Of a DNA stretch of 64,000 nt, positions 39,003 through 48,703 are shown in pieces. A program made the position numbers and the translations under genes. The stretch comes from Cylicocyclus nassatus. Lineage: Eukaryota > Nematoda > Chromadorea > Rhabditida > Strongylidae. Under the pieces are notes generated by a model. It saw nothing but the letters and a program-made list of their open reading frames with translations. It had not been told where the DNA came from and did no database searches. The DNA is taken from contig CATQJL010000001.1 of assembly GCA_958299035.1 (NCBI GenBank), positions 49,850,461-49,914,460 of the forward strand. Reading direction: 5' to 3'. The first letter of the stretch is position 1, and every line of letters begins with the position of its first letter.

Positions 39003-42000
39003 ACTCATTCGTAGGCCTTGACACTCGCTCGTAGGCCTTGACACTCATTCGTAGGCCTTGACACTCGCTCGTAGGCCTTGACACTCGCTCGTAGGCCTTG
39101 ACACTCACTCGTAGGCCTTGACACTCACTCGTAGGCCTTGACACTCATTCGTAGGCCTTGACACTCGCTCGTAGGCCTTGACACTCGCTCGTAGGCCTTG
39201 ACACTCACTCGTAGGCCTTGACACTCATTCGTAGGCCTTGACACTCGCCCGTAGGCCTTGACACTCGCTCGTAGGCCTTGACACTCGCTCGTAGGCCTTG
39301 ACACTCGCTCGTAGGCCTTGACACTTGCTCGTAGGCCTTGACACTCGCTCGTAGGCCTTGACACTCGCTCGTAGGCCTTGACACTCATTCGTAGGCCTTG
39401 ACACTCGCTCGTAGGCCTTGACACTCGCTCGTAGGCCTTGACACTCATTCGTAGGCCTTGACACTCGCTCGTAGGCCTTGACACTCGCTCGTAGGCCTTG
39501 ACACTCATTCGTAGGCCTTGACACTCACTCGTAGGCCTTGACACTCGCTCGTAGGCTTTGACACTCATTCATAGGCCTTGACACTCGCTCGTAGGCCTTG
39601 ACACTCGCTCGTAGGCCTTGACACTCATTCATAGGCCTTGACACTCATTCGTAGGCCTTGACACTCATTCATAGGCCTTGACACTCGCTCGTAGGCCTTG
39701 ACACTCATTCGTAGGCCTTGACACTCGCTCGTAGGCCTTGACAACTCGCTCGTAGGCCTTGACACTCACTCGTAGGCCTTGACACTCATTCGTAGGCCTT
39801 GACACTCGCCCGTAGGCCTTGACACTCGCTCGTAGGCCTTGACACTCGCTCGTAGGCCTTGACACTCGCTCGTAGGCCTTGACACTTGCTCGTAGGCCTT
39901 GACACTCGCTCGTAGGCCTTGACACTCGCTCGTAGGCCTTGACACTCATTCGTAGGCCTTGACACTCGCTCGTAGGCCTTGACACTCGCTCGTAGGCCTT
40001 GACACTCATTCGTAGGCCTTGACACTCGCTCGTAGGCCTTGACACTCGCTCGTAGGCCTTGACACTCATTCGTAGGCCTTGACACTCACTCGTAGGCCTT
40101 GACACTCGCTCGTAGGCTTTGACACTCATTCGTAGGCCTTGACACTCGCTCGTAGGCCTTGACACTCATTCGTAGGCCTTGACACTCGCTCGTAGGCCTT
40201 GACACTCGCCCGTAGGCCTTGACACTCGCTCGTAGGCCTTGACACTTGCTCGTAGGCCTTGACACTCGCTCGTAGGCCTTGACACTCGCTCGTAGGCCTT
40301 GACACTCGCCCGTAGGCCTTGACACTCGCTCGTAGGCCTTGACACTCATTCATAGGCCTTGACACTCATTCGTAGGCCTTGACACTCATTCATAGGCCTT
40401 GACACTCGCTCGTAGGCCTTGACACTCATTCGTAGGCCTTGACACTCGCTCGTAGGCCTTGACACTCGCTCGTAGGCCTTGACACTCGCTCGTAGGCCTT
40501 GACACTCACTCGTAGGCCTTGACACTCATTCGTAGGCCTTGACACTCGCCCGTAGGCCTTGACACTCGCTCGTAGGCCTTGACACTCGCTCGTAGGCCTT
40601 GACACTCGCTCGTAGGCCTTGACACTTGCTCGTAGGCCTTGACACTCGCTCGTAGGCCTTGACACTCGCTCGTAGGCCTTGACACTCATTCGTAGGCCTT
40701 GACACTCGCTCGTAGGCCTTGACACTCGCTCGTAGGCCTTGACACTCGCTTGTAGGCCTTGACACTCACTCGTAGGCCTTGACACTCGCTCGTAGGCCTT
40801 GACACTCATTCGTAGGCCTTGACACTCACTCGTAGGCCTTGACACTCGCTCGTAGGCCTTGACACTCATTCGTAGGCCTTGACACTCGCTCGTAGGCCTT
40901 GACACTCATTCGTAGGCCTTGACACTCGCTCGTAGGCCTTGACACTCATTCGTAGGCCTTGACACTCGCTCGTAGGCCTTGACAACTCGCTCGTAGGCCT
41001 TGACACTCACTCGTAGGCCTTGACACTCATTCGTAGGCCTTGACACTCGCCCGTAGGCCTTGACACTCGCTCGTAGGCCTTGACACTCGCTCGTAGGCCT
41101 TGACACTCGCTCGTAGGCCTTGACACTTGCTCGTAGGCCTTGACACTCGCTCGTAGGCCTTGACACTCGCTCGTAGGCCTTGACACTCATTCGTAGGCCT
41201 TGACACTCGCTCGTAGGCCTTGACACTCGCTCGTAGGCCTTGACACTCATTCGTAGGCCTTGACACTCGCTCGTAGGCCTTGACACTCGCTCGTAGGCCT
41301 TGACACTCATTCGTAGGCCTTGACACTCACTCGTAGGCCTTGACACTCGCTCGTAGGCTTTGACACTCATTCGTAGGCCTTGACACTCGCTCGTAGGCCT
41401 TGACACTCATTCGTAGGCCTTGACACTCGCTCGTAGGCCTTGACACTCGCCCGTAGGCCTTGACACTCGCTCGTAGGCCTTGACACTTGCTCGTAGGCCT
41501 TGACACTCGCTCGTAGGCCTTGACACTCGCTCGTAGGCCTTGACACTCGCCCGTAGGCCTTGACACTCGCTCGTAGGCCTTGACACTCATTCATAGGCCT
41601 TGACACTCATTCGTAGGCCTTGACACTCATTCATAGGCCTTGACACTCGCTCGTAGGCCTTGACACTCATTCGTAGGCCTTGACACTCGCTCGTAGGCCT
41701 TGACACTCGCTCGTAGGCCTTGACACTCGCTCGTAGGCCTTGACACTCACTCGTAGGCCTTGACACTCATTCGTAGGCCTTGACACTCGCCCGTAGGCCT
41801 TGACACTCGCTCGTAGGCCTTGACACTCGCTCGTAGGCCTTGACACTCGCTCGTAGGCCTTGACACTTGCTCGTAGGCCTTGACACTCGCTCGTAGGCCT
41901 TGACACTCGCTCGTAGGCCTTGACACTCATTCGTAGGCCTTGACACTCGCTCGTAGGCCTTGACACTCGCTCGTAGGCCTTGACACTCGCTTGTAGGCCT

Positions 42001-44809
42001 TGACACTCACTCGTAGGCCTTGACACTCGCTCGTAGGCCTTGACACTCATTCGTAGGCCTTGACACTCACTCGTAGGCCTTGACACTCGCTCGTAGGCCT
42101 TGACACTCATTCGTAGGCCTTGACACTCGCTCGTAGGCCTTGACACTCATTCGTAGGCCTTGACACTCGCTCGTAGGCCTTGACACTCGCTCGTAGGCCT
42201 TGACACTCACTCGTAGGCCTTGACACTCACTCGTAGGCCTTGACACTCATTCGTAGGCCTTGACACTCGCTCGTAGGCCTTGACACTCGCTCGTAGGCCT
42301 TGACACTCACTCGTAGGCCTTGACACTCACTCGTAGGCCTTGACACTCATTCGTAGGCCGTGACACTCATTAGTAGGCCTTGACACTCGCTCGTAGGCCT
42401 TGACACTCATTCGTAGGCCTTGACACTCGCTCGTAGGCCTTGACACTCGCTCGTAGGCCTTGACACTCATTCGTAGGCCTTGACACTCACTCGTAGGCCT
42501 TGACACTCGCTCGTAGGCTTTGACACTCATTCGTAGGCCTTGACACTCGCTCGTAGGCCTTGACACTCATTCGTAGGCCTTGACACTCGCTCGTAGGCCT
42601 TGACACTCATTCGTAGGCCTTGACACTCGCTCGTAGGCCTTGACACTCGCTCGTAGGCCTTGACACTCGCTCGTAGGCCTTGACACTCACTCGTAGGCCT
42701 TGACACTCATTCGTAGGCCTTGACACTCGCCCGTAGGCCTTGACACTCGCTCGTAGGCCTTGACACTCGCTCGTAGGCCTTGACACTCGCTCGTAGGCCT
42801 TGACACTTGCTCGTAGGCCTTGACACTCGCTCGTAGGCCTTGACACTCGCTCGTAGGCCTTGACACTCATTCGTAGGCCTTGACACTCGCTCGTAGGCCT
42901 TGACACTCGCTCGTAGGCCTTGACACTCGCTTGTAGGCCTTGACACTCACTCGTAGGCCTTGACACTCGCTCGTAGGCCTTGACACTCATTCGTAGGCCT
43001 TGACACTCACTCGTAGGCCTTGACACTCGCTCGTAGGCCTTGACACTCATTCGTAGGCCTTGACACTCGCTCGTAGGCCTTGACACTCATTCGTAGGCCT
43101 TGACACTCGCTCGTAGGCCTTGACACTCGCTCGTAGGCCTTGACACTCACTCGTAGGCCTTGACACTCACTCGTAGGCCTTGACACTCATTCGTAGGCCT
43201 TGACACTCGCTCGTAGGCCTTGACACTCGCTCGTAGGCCTTGACACTCACTCGTAGGCCTTGACACTCGCTCGTAGGCTTTGACACTCATTCGTAGGCCT
43301 TGACACTCGCTCGTAGGCCTTGACACTCATTCGTAGGCCTTGACACTCGCTCGTAGGCCTTGACACTCGCCCGTAGGCCTTGACACTCGCTCGTAGGCCT
43401 TGACACTTGCTCGTAGGCCTTGACACTCGCTCGTAGGCCTTGACACTCGCTCGTAGGCCTTGACACTCATTCGTAGGCCTTGACACTCACTCGTAGGCCT
43501 TGACACTCGCTCGTAGGCTTTGACACTCATTCGTAGGCCTTGACACTCGCTCGTAGGCCTTGACACTCATTCGTAGGCCTTGACACTCGCTCGTAGGCCT
43601 TGACACTCGCCCGTAGGCCTTGACACTCGCTCGTAGGCCTTGACACTTGCTCGTAGGCCTTGACACTCGCTCGTAGGCCTTGACACTCGCTCGTAGGCCT
43701 TGACACTCGCCCGTAGGCCTTGACACTCGCTCGTAGGCCTTGACACTCATTCATAGGCCTTGACACTCATTCGTAGGCCTTGACACTCATTCATAGGCCT
43801 TGACACTCGCTCGTAGGCCTTGACACTCATTCGTAGGCCTTGACACTCGCTCGTAGGCCTTGACACTCGCTCGTAGGCCTTGACACTCGCTCGTAGGCCT
43901 TGACACTCACTCGTAGGCCTTGACACTCATTCGTAGGCCTTGACACTCGCCCGTAGGCCTTGACACTCGCTCGTAGGCCTTGACACTCGCTCGTAGGCCT
44001 TGACACTCGCTCGTAGGCCTTGACACTTGCTCGTAGGCCTTGACACTCGCTCGTAGGCCTTGACACTCGCTCGTAGGCCTTGACACTCATTCGTAGGCCT
44101 TGACACTCGCTCGTAGGCCTTGACACTCGCTCGTAGGCCTTGACACTCGCTTGTAGGCCTTGACACTCACTCGTAGGCCTTGACACTCGCTCGTAGGCCT
44201 TGACACTCATTCGTAGGCCTTGACACTCACTCGTAGGCCTTGACACTCGCTCGTAGGCCTTGACACTCATTCGTAGGCCTTGACACTCGCTCGTAGGCCT
44301 TGACACTCATTCGTAGGCCTTGACACTCGCTCGTAGGCCTTGACACTCATTCGTAGGCCTTGACACTCGCTCGTAGGCCTTGACAACTCGCTCGTAGGCC
44401 TTGACACTCACTCGTAGGCCTTGACACTCATTCGTAGGCCTTGACACTCGCCCGTAGGCCTTGACACTCGCTCGTAGGCCTTGACACTCGCTCGTAGGCC
44501 TTGACACTCGCTCGTAGGCCTTGACACTTGCTCGTAGGCCTTGACACTCGCTCGTAGGCCTTGACACTCGCTCGTAGGCCTTGACACTCATTCGTAGGCC
44601 TTGACACTCGCTCGTAACCCAACGGCTACCCAATCGCCCGCGGTCACTCTAAAGGGTACTCTCCCACCGCTTATTTTCTTGATGGCTAATCACTCAACCA
44701 AGAGTGACATTTAGCCGCCAGAAGTGGGCACATGCTGCGGCAATGCCTTTGAACCTTGTAGTCCATCGACGAACGTCTGGGCTACAGGTCAACTTCGCGT
44801 GATTGTGCA

Positions 44810-44817
44810 TATATAAG
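44810..44817 (+). promoter_or_regulatory. TATA box of the retroelement leader
   Basis: TATATAAG lies about 350 bp before the Gag start codon, in GC-balanced sequence distinct from the array. It is placed where a 5' LTR promoter would be; transcription would start near 44840. No transcript evidence is available. Confidence 0.5.
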
Positions 44818-44869
44818 CACATCACGGGCCGCGGACGATATCCATTCGTCGACACGAGGAGTGGAGAAG

Positions 44870-44990
44870 GTATTCTGCTGACCTGAGGATTTGCCAACGA
44901 GCAACCAAGGACAAGAAGCCAACTATCAACCACTACTATCGACCACTACAAGCCAGAAAGAAGAAAGAAAGTATTTTGCTGACCTGAGGA
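44870..44990 (+). repeat. Direct repeat in the retroelement leader
   Basis: GTATTCTGCTGACCTGAGGA at 44870-44889 recurs as GTATTTTGCTGACCTGAGGA at 44971-44990, 101 bp apart with one mismatch. It may be an internal leader duplication or a remnant of an LTR edge; I cannot tell which. Confidence 0.6.
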
Positions 44991-45010
44991 CTATCAAATT
45001 CAAGTTAGAG

Positions 45011-45051
45011 GTACTCTCTTAACTTGATCTTTTTTCTATTTCTTGATTCAG
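45011..45051 (+). other. Possible 41-bp leader intron or trans-splice acceptor
   Basis: AGAG/GTACTC is followed 41 bases later by a pyrimidine-rich acceptor ending TTGATTCAG. The size and acceptor fit nematode splicing. The acceptor alone could serve spliced-leader trans-splicing upstream of the Gag ATG at 45168. The donor is not a strong consensus. Confidence 0.3.
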
Positions 45052-45167
45052 CTTACTTTCTTAGTACTTTCTTTCTGTATTTCTCATCATCTTGTATCTC
45101 ATACCTTAACAAAAAAAAACCAAACAAAAAAAACACATTGATTTCCACAACAATAGCCTAACAACTT

Positions 45168-48100
45168 ATGAACAATACTCCAAAAGTAGTAAATAACTCG
45201 CAGTCTAACAGCAGCGCAACTCATCCTATTGCTCCTAGATACAGGACTCGCTCTATTTCTTCTTCCAGTCCTACCAATACTAGTATGGATCCGCAAACCA
45301 TTAACCACTTAGACACTGCATTTGAAAAGCTATCTTTGGCATCGTATTCTAGCCGTCTACCAACCTTTTCTGGTGATCTTGGCGCAAAGGGCCTAGACCA
45401 ATTTATCAATGTATTCAACGAAATTGGGAACATAATGAATCTAAGTGAGGATAAGATGGCTAAGCTGTTACCAGCGCATCTAACGGGCACAGCTAAGGCA
45501 GTTTTTGATACTTTTGAGAAAACCGTCAAACTAAATTGGCGTTCCGCAACCGCTAAACTGACGGAACATTTTTACAACGACCAGTACCAAAACATGGCGC
45601 GTGAGAAATTGATGCAAATATCAATGCGCCCTAACGAGTCGCCGTTCATGTTCGCAAGTAGGCTGAAAAGTGAGATTGCGGACGCTTATCCAGGAGACAC
45701 TTTTAAAGTTGAGCGCGAATTTTTGAAGACCATGATTTTTAACAACGGTCTCTCTCACAACATAAAACAAAAGCTAAAACTTCTGGGTCCGCTCAACCCA
45801 AACTTTAGTGAGTTAGTCAAAGATGCTGAGCGAATTTGGGAACTAATTAAAACCGAAGAAGTGGCTTTTGACCCTTCTCTTTTTAATTCAAAAATGGACA
45901 GGATTCTCAACCACCTTGAGAATCCGTTTTCTCAAGTCAATAGGACTTACCACCCAAATCAAAACCGCTCTAACTATAACACCCGCCAATATTCTCCGCC
46001 GCGCTCATCATACAATAATTATAATTACCGTAACCAGTCGCGCTCTCCATCGCGCTACAATAACTCTAATTACCGTAACCAATCGCGCTCGCCACCACGC
46101 TATAACAATAACAATAATAACCGTAGTCGCCCTAGGCATGTAAGGTTTGCGCCGGAGCCCAATTACCAACAGTGGCAATCTAGTAGCAATAATTACCAAT
46201 CTAGATCTCCTCCGCGTAACAGAAATATGTCTTCGAGAAGAAATCAGGATAATTCCAATCGTTTTCGCAACACTAATAATTCTCGCAATCAATTTAATTC
46301 CAACCAAAATTTTCGCAATAGCTCTCGTTCACCAAATCGCAACCGTAATAACAACCGAAATTCTTCTCGAAGGGGTAATTCACATACGGTTAACTCCATA
46401 GCAGCCAATTTTTCCACTGGTGTCACTAATTCTGTAAACTCGCTATTTCTTGTCGCAATAATCGCGCTGATTTTGCCTACTTCCTCAGCATTCTCAATGG
46501 ACTATCAATTATGTTCATCTGGTAAATCAGGATGGCCTATAGCCTATCCTGAAACTATTTCTTGCGCGCAACCAACCAATTTAACTAACGTATTGTTAAC
46601 AATGGCTTCTGTTTTTGTAGAAAAAACAGAACCAACTACGCTAAGTGCATTTCATTGTTTCAATAAAACTAGGAAAGTTTGCGCGTCATCTTATCTACAC
46701 ATTTCTTTCTCGCTAAACAGCGATGAGGAATTTATGTCTCCCATCGACCCAATTCTCTGCCATAATATTGCAAAGTCTAAAAAGTACCTTGGTGAACCGT
46801 TACACATATTTTCGCCTAAAGTATTCGGTTCTCAGCGTCCTATTCATTATTCTTATCCCTGGTTCTTTGGTCAAAAGTGCACAGTCACCACAAATATTTA
46901 TGTAGAAGAAGGCGAAATTGCCACTTTTGATGGTGATCAATTGCTAGGACAGTTTGGCGACATGGCAAATTGCACACTTAGCCATGACTACTGTCAACTG
47001 TCTCATGGTACCGTAGTTTGGAAGTCAAAAGACGCTCAAGTTGCTTGTAAATTTGTAAAAGCTATTGACAGTATCGCGTATGTCACACCAAATCACATTC
47101 TTCTTGAAGCAATACAATCCGCATTCACATACAAGAGCGTTTTCTTTCAAAAATCACAAATTACAAAGTGGTGTTTGTCCGAAAACGCAATTGCAATGGA
47201 CAATGGCGTATTCATATTGCTTCCAGAACTTTTGGGAGAAGATCCTCGCACAATTTTTGATAGTAACATAACTCTAGTGCGAGAAATCAATGAAAAACAC
47301 TTCAACTTCTCCAAAAGCTTTCCAATTTACGATGTAGACGCTACCTACACTCATAAAATTCGCAGTCCTTATGCATCACATGGCAATACTTTTTCAACTT
47401 CTAGCAATGCCACTATTCTTTCATCAATACTTTTGAAATCAAAACCACTTCAAATCAACCAAGTGAAACCGCTGATCAGAGGAAAACGATCTAGCGATAA
47501 CTCAAAACCCGCGCACAGGACAATTAACATTTCTGCTATAGTCGCAGAGCATATTGCATTGAATTCACCTCCAGTATTCTCAGCGCAGCCGTCTGAATTA
47601 AATACCAAGTTGCAGTATCTCAAATTTAAGCTTGACGAGGTGATTCAGCGCGACTTTTCCATCATGTTTGAGCGAATTTGCGTCTTGAACAATTTCAAGA
47701 TTTTGACTATCAAAAGTATTGCTAAAAGCGATCCTACAAGTGCTGCTAGGATGTTACTCAGCAGAGACGATATTTTCGCTATTTCTGCTGGGGATATTTT
47801 GATGATTTCTAAGTGTAAAACTATCCAAATTGATGAGATCTATCCGGACCATAAAGTGGATAGCAATTGCTATGTAGATACTCCGGTACGTGTCGGGAAA
47901 ACTTTATTTTTCGTCCAGCCTGGCACACGTGATCTCAAAACCACATCTCCTTTTGCTGACTGTGGTCATTCACCATTAGGGGTTTACAATGATGGCACGA
48001 ATCATTTTAAGTCATCTAATGGTTATGTCCACGTTTCTCACGTAAATTTAAATTTACCACAAAATTTCGCAAATCAAAACATAGTTTTCAATTCTCCGCC

Positions 48101-48203
48101 TATTTTCCATTCGGACCTAGCCAAAATAAACACGGAGATAAAATTCATCAAGAATCGCATTAATACAGCAACCATAAAGTCAAACTTAGATGCTTCGCAA
48201 GTT
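45168..48203 (+). CDS. Gag-Env fusion polyprotein of a retroelement (3' end in gap)
   Basis: An uninterrupted frame of 1,012 codons starts at the ATG after CAACTT and is open at the gap. Residues 1-60 are Ser/Asn-rich. Residues about 64-235 form a Ty3/gypsy-type Gag capsid domain (LPTFSGD, then LDQFINVFNEI, KMAKLLPAHLTGTAKAVFD). Residues 260-405 are an Arg/Asn/Ser-rich basic tail with SRSP repeats; no CCHC zinc knuckle is seen, so this tail may bind RNA instead. At about 425-442 a hydrophobic stretch (LFLVAIIALILPTSSAF) looks like a signal peptide. A cysteine-rich ectodomain follows, with at least seven N-glycosylation sequons (471, 499, 601, 700, 713, 747, 787) and a furin-type RGKR site at 771-774, as expected of an envelope precursor cut into two subunits. 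No fusion peptide or C-terminal membrane anchor is identified before the gap. Pol is absent. I do not assign the Env to a structural class. The frame is intact, which suggests youth or constraint. Confidence 0.75.
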
Positions 48204-48703
48204 NNNNNNNNNNNNNNNNNNNNNNNNNNNNNNNNNNNNNNNNNNNNNNNNNNNNNNNNNNNNNNNNNNNNNNNNNNNNNNNNNNNNNNNNNNNNNNNNN
48301 NNNNNNNNNNNNNNNNNNNNNNNNNNNNNNNNNNNNNNNNNNNNNNNNNNNNNNNNNNNNNNNNNNNNNNNNNNNNNNNNNNNNNNNNNNNNNNNNNNNN
48401 NNNNNNNNNNNNNNNNNNNNNNNNNNNNNNNNNNNNNNNNNNNNNNNNNNNNNNNNNNNNNNNNNNNNNNNNNNNNNNNNNNNNNNNNNNNNNNNNNNNN
48501 NNNNNNNNNNNNNNNNNNNNNNNNNNNNNNNNNNNNNNNNNNNNNNNNNNNNNNNNNNNNNNNNNNNNNNNNNNNNNNNNNNNNNNNNNNNNNNNNNNNN
48601 NNNNNNNNNNNNNNNNNNNNNNNNNNNNNNNNNNNNNNNNNNNNNNNNNNNNNNNNNNNNNNNNNNNNNNNNNNNNNNNNNNNNNNNNNNNNNNNNNNNN
48701 NNN
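48204..48703. other. Assembly gap, 500 N
   Basis: Exactly 500 N, a conventional placeholder size, so the true length is unknown. The gap lies between the open Gag-Env frame and the 20-bp satellite. It must hide at least the end of the ORF and any 3' LTR. Open frames read across it are meaningless. Confidence 0.98.

Larger units (their letters stand above)
30440..40293 (+). repeat. 5,003-bp-period duplication inside the 20-bp array
   Basis: The order of unit variants and of 21-bp units in about 30440-35290 recurs at an offset of 5,003 bp in about 35443-40293. The slip markers at 33015 and 34736 correspond to 38018 and 39739. At the positions I compared, the only differences are the two adapter stretches, which lie at non-equivalent places in the two copies. 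It may be a recent duplication or an assembly duplication. Confidence 0.7.
21889..44616 (+). repeat. 20-bp satellite array, left block (about 1,136 units)
   Basis: The unit is GGCCTTGACACTCGCTCGTA. Variation is concentrated in the two bases after CACTC: GC, AT and AC are the three common forms. Rarer forms include GCCCG, TTGCTCG, GCTTG, CATAGG, GTGGG and GGCTTTG. Units are exactly 20 bp except eleven 21-bp units with an extra A (TGACAACTCG), at about 27851, 28292, 29553, 31734, 33015, 34736, 36737, 38018, 39739, 40980 and 44381. Long-range duplications are nested: about 2,080 bp (22877 to 24957), 1,820 bp (24057 to 25877), 5,003 bp (about 30440 to 35443) and 1,241 bp (39665 to 40906). Minus-strand frames stay open because the unit has no stop there; I do not regard them as genes. 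Two adapter stretches interrupt the block. Confidence 0.97.
44617..48203 (+). mobile_element. LTR-retroelement-like insertion with Gag-Env ORF, 3' part lost in gap
   Basis: A unique segment starts abruptly where the 20-bp array stops after CTCGTA (44616). It contains a TATA-bearing leader and a 1,012-codon open Gag-Env ORF that is still open when the assembly gap begins. I cannot define an LTR: the 3' side is missing, so there is no second copy to compare, and the left edge does not start with TG. No primer-binding site was recognised. The leader (44617-45167, about 550 bp) is the best candidate for a 5' LTR plus untranslated region. The lineage is most likely Ty3/gypsy-type on the basis of the Gag. 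No protease, RT, RNase H or integrase is present before the gap. Confidence 0.7.

Noticed and set aside
21889..44616. Telomere-like repeat, because the unit contains TAGGC as in nematode TTAGGC
   Set aside because: TTAGGC itself is not present as a tandem, and a five-base match within a 20-bp unit is not informative.
45868..47271. Overlapping ORFs of 60-102 residues in other frames of the Gag-Env region
   Set aside because: They are shadows of the long frame, with low-complexity Ile/Arg/Thr-rich translations caused by the Asn/Arg/Ser codon bias of the basic Gag tail.
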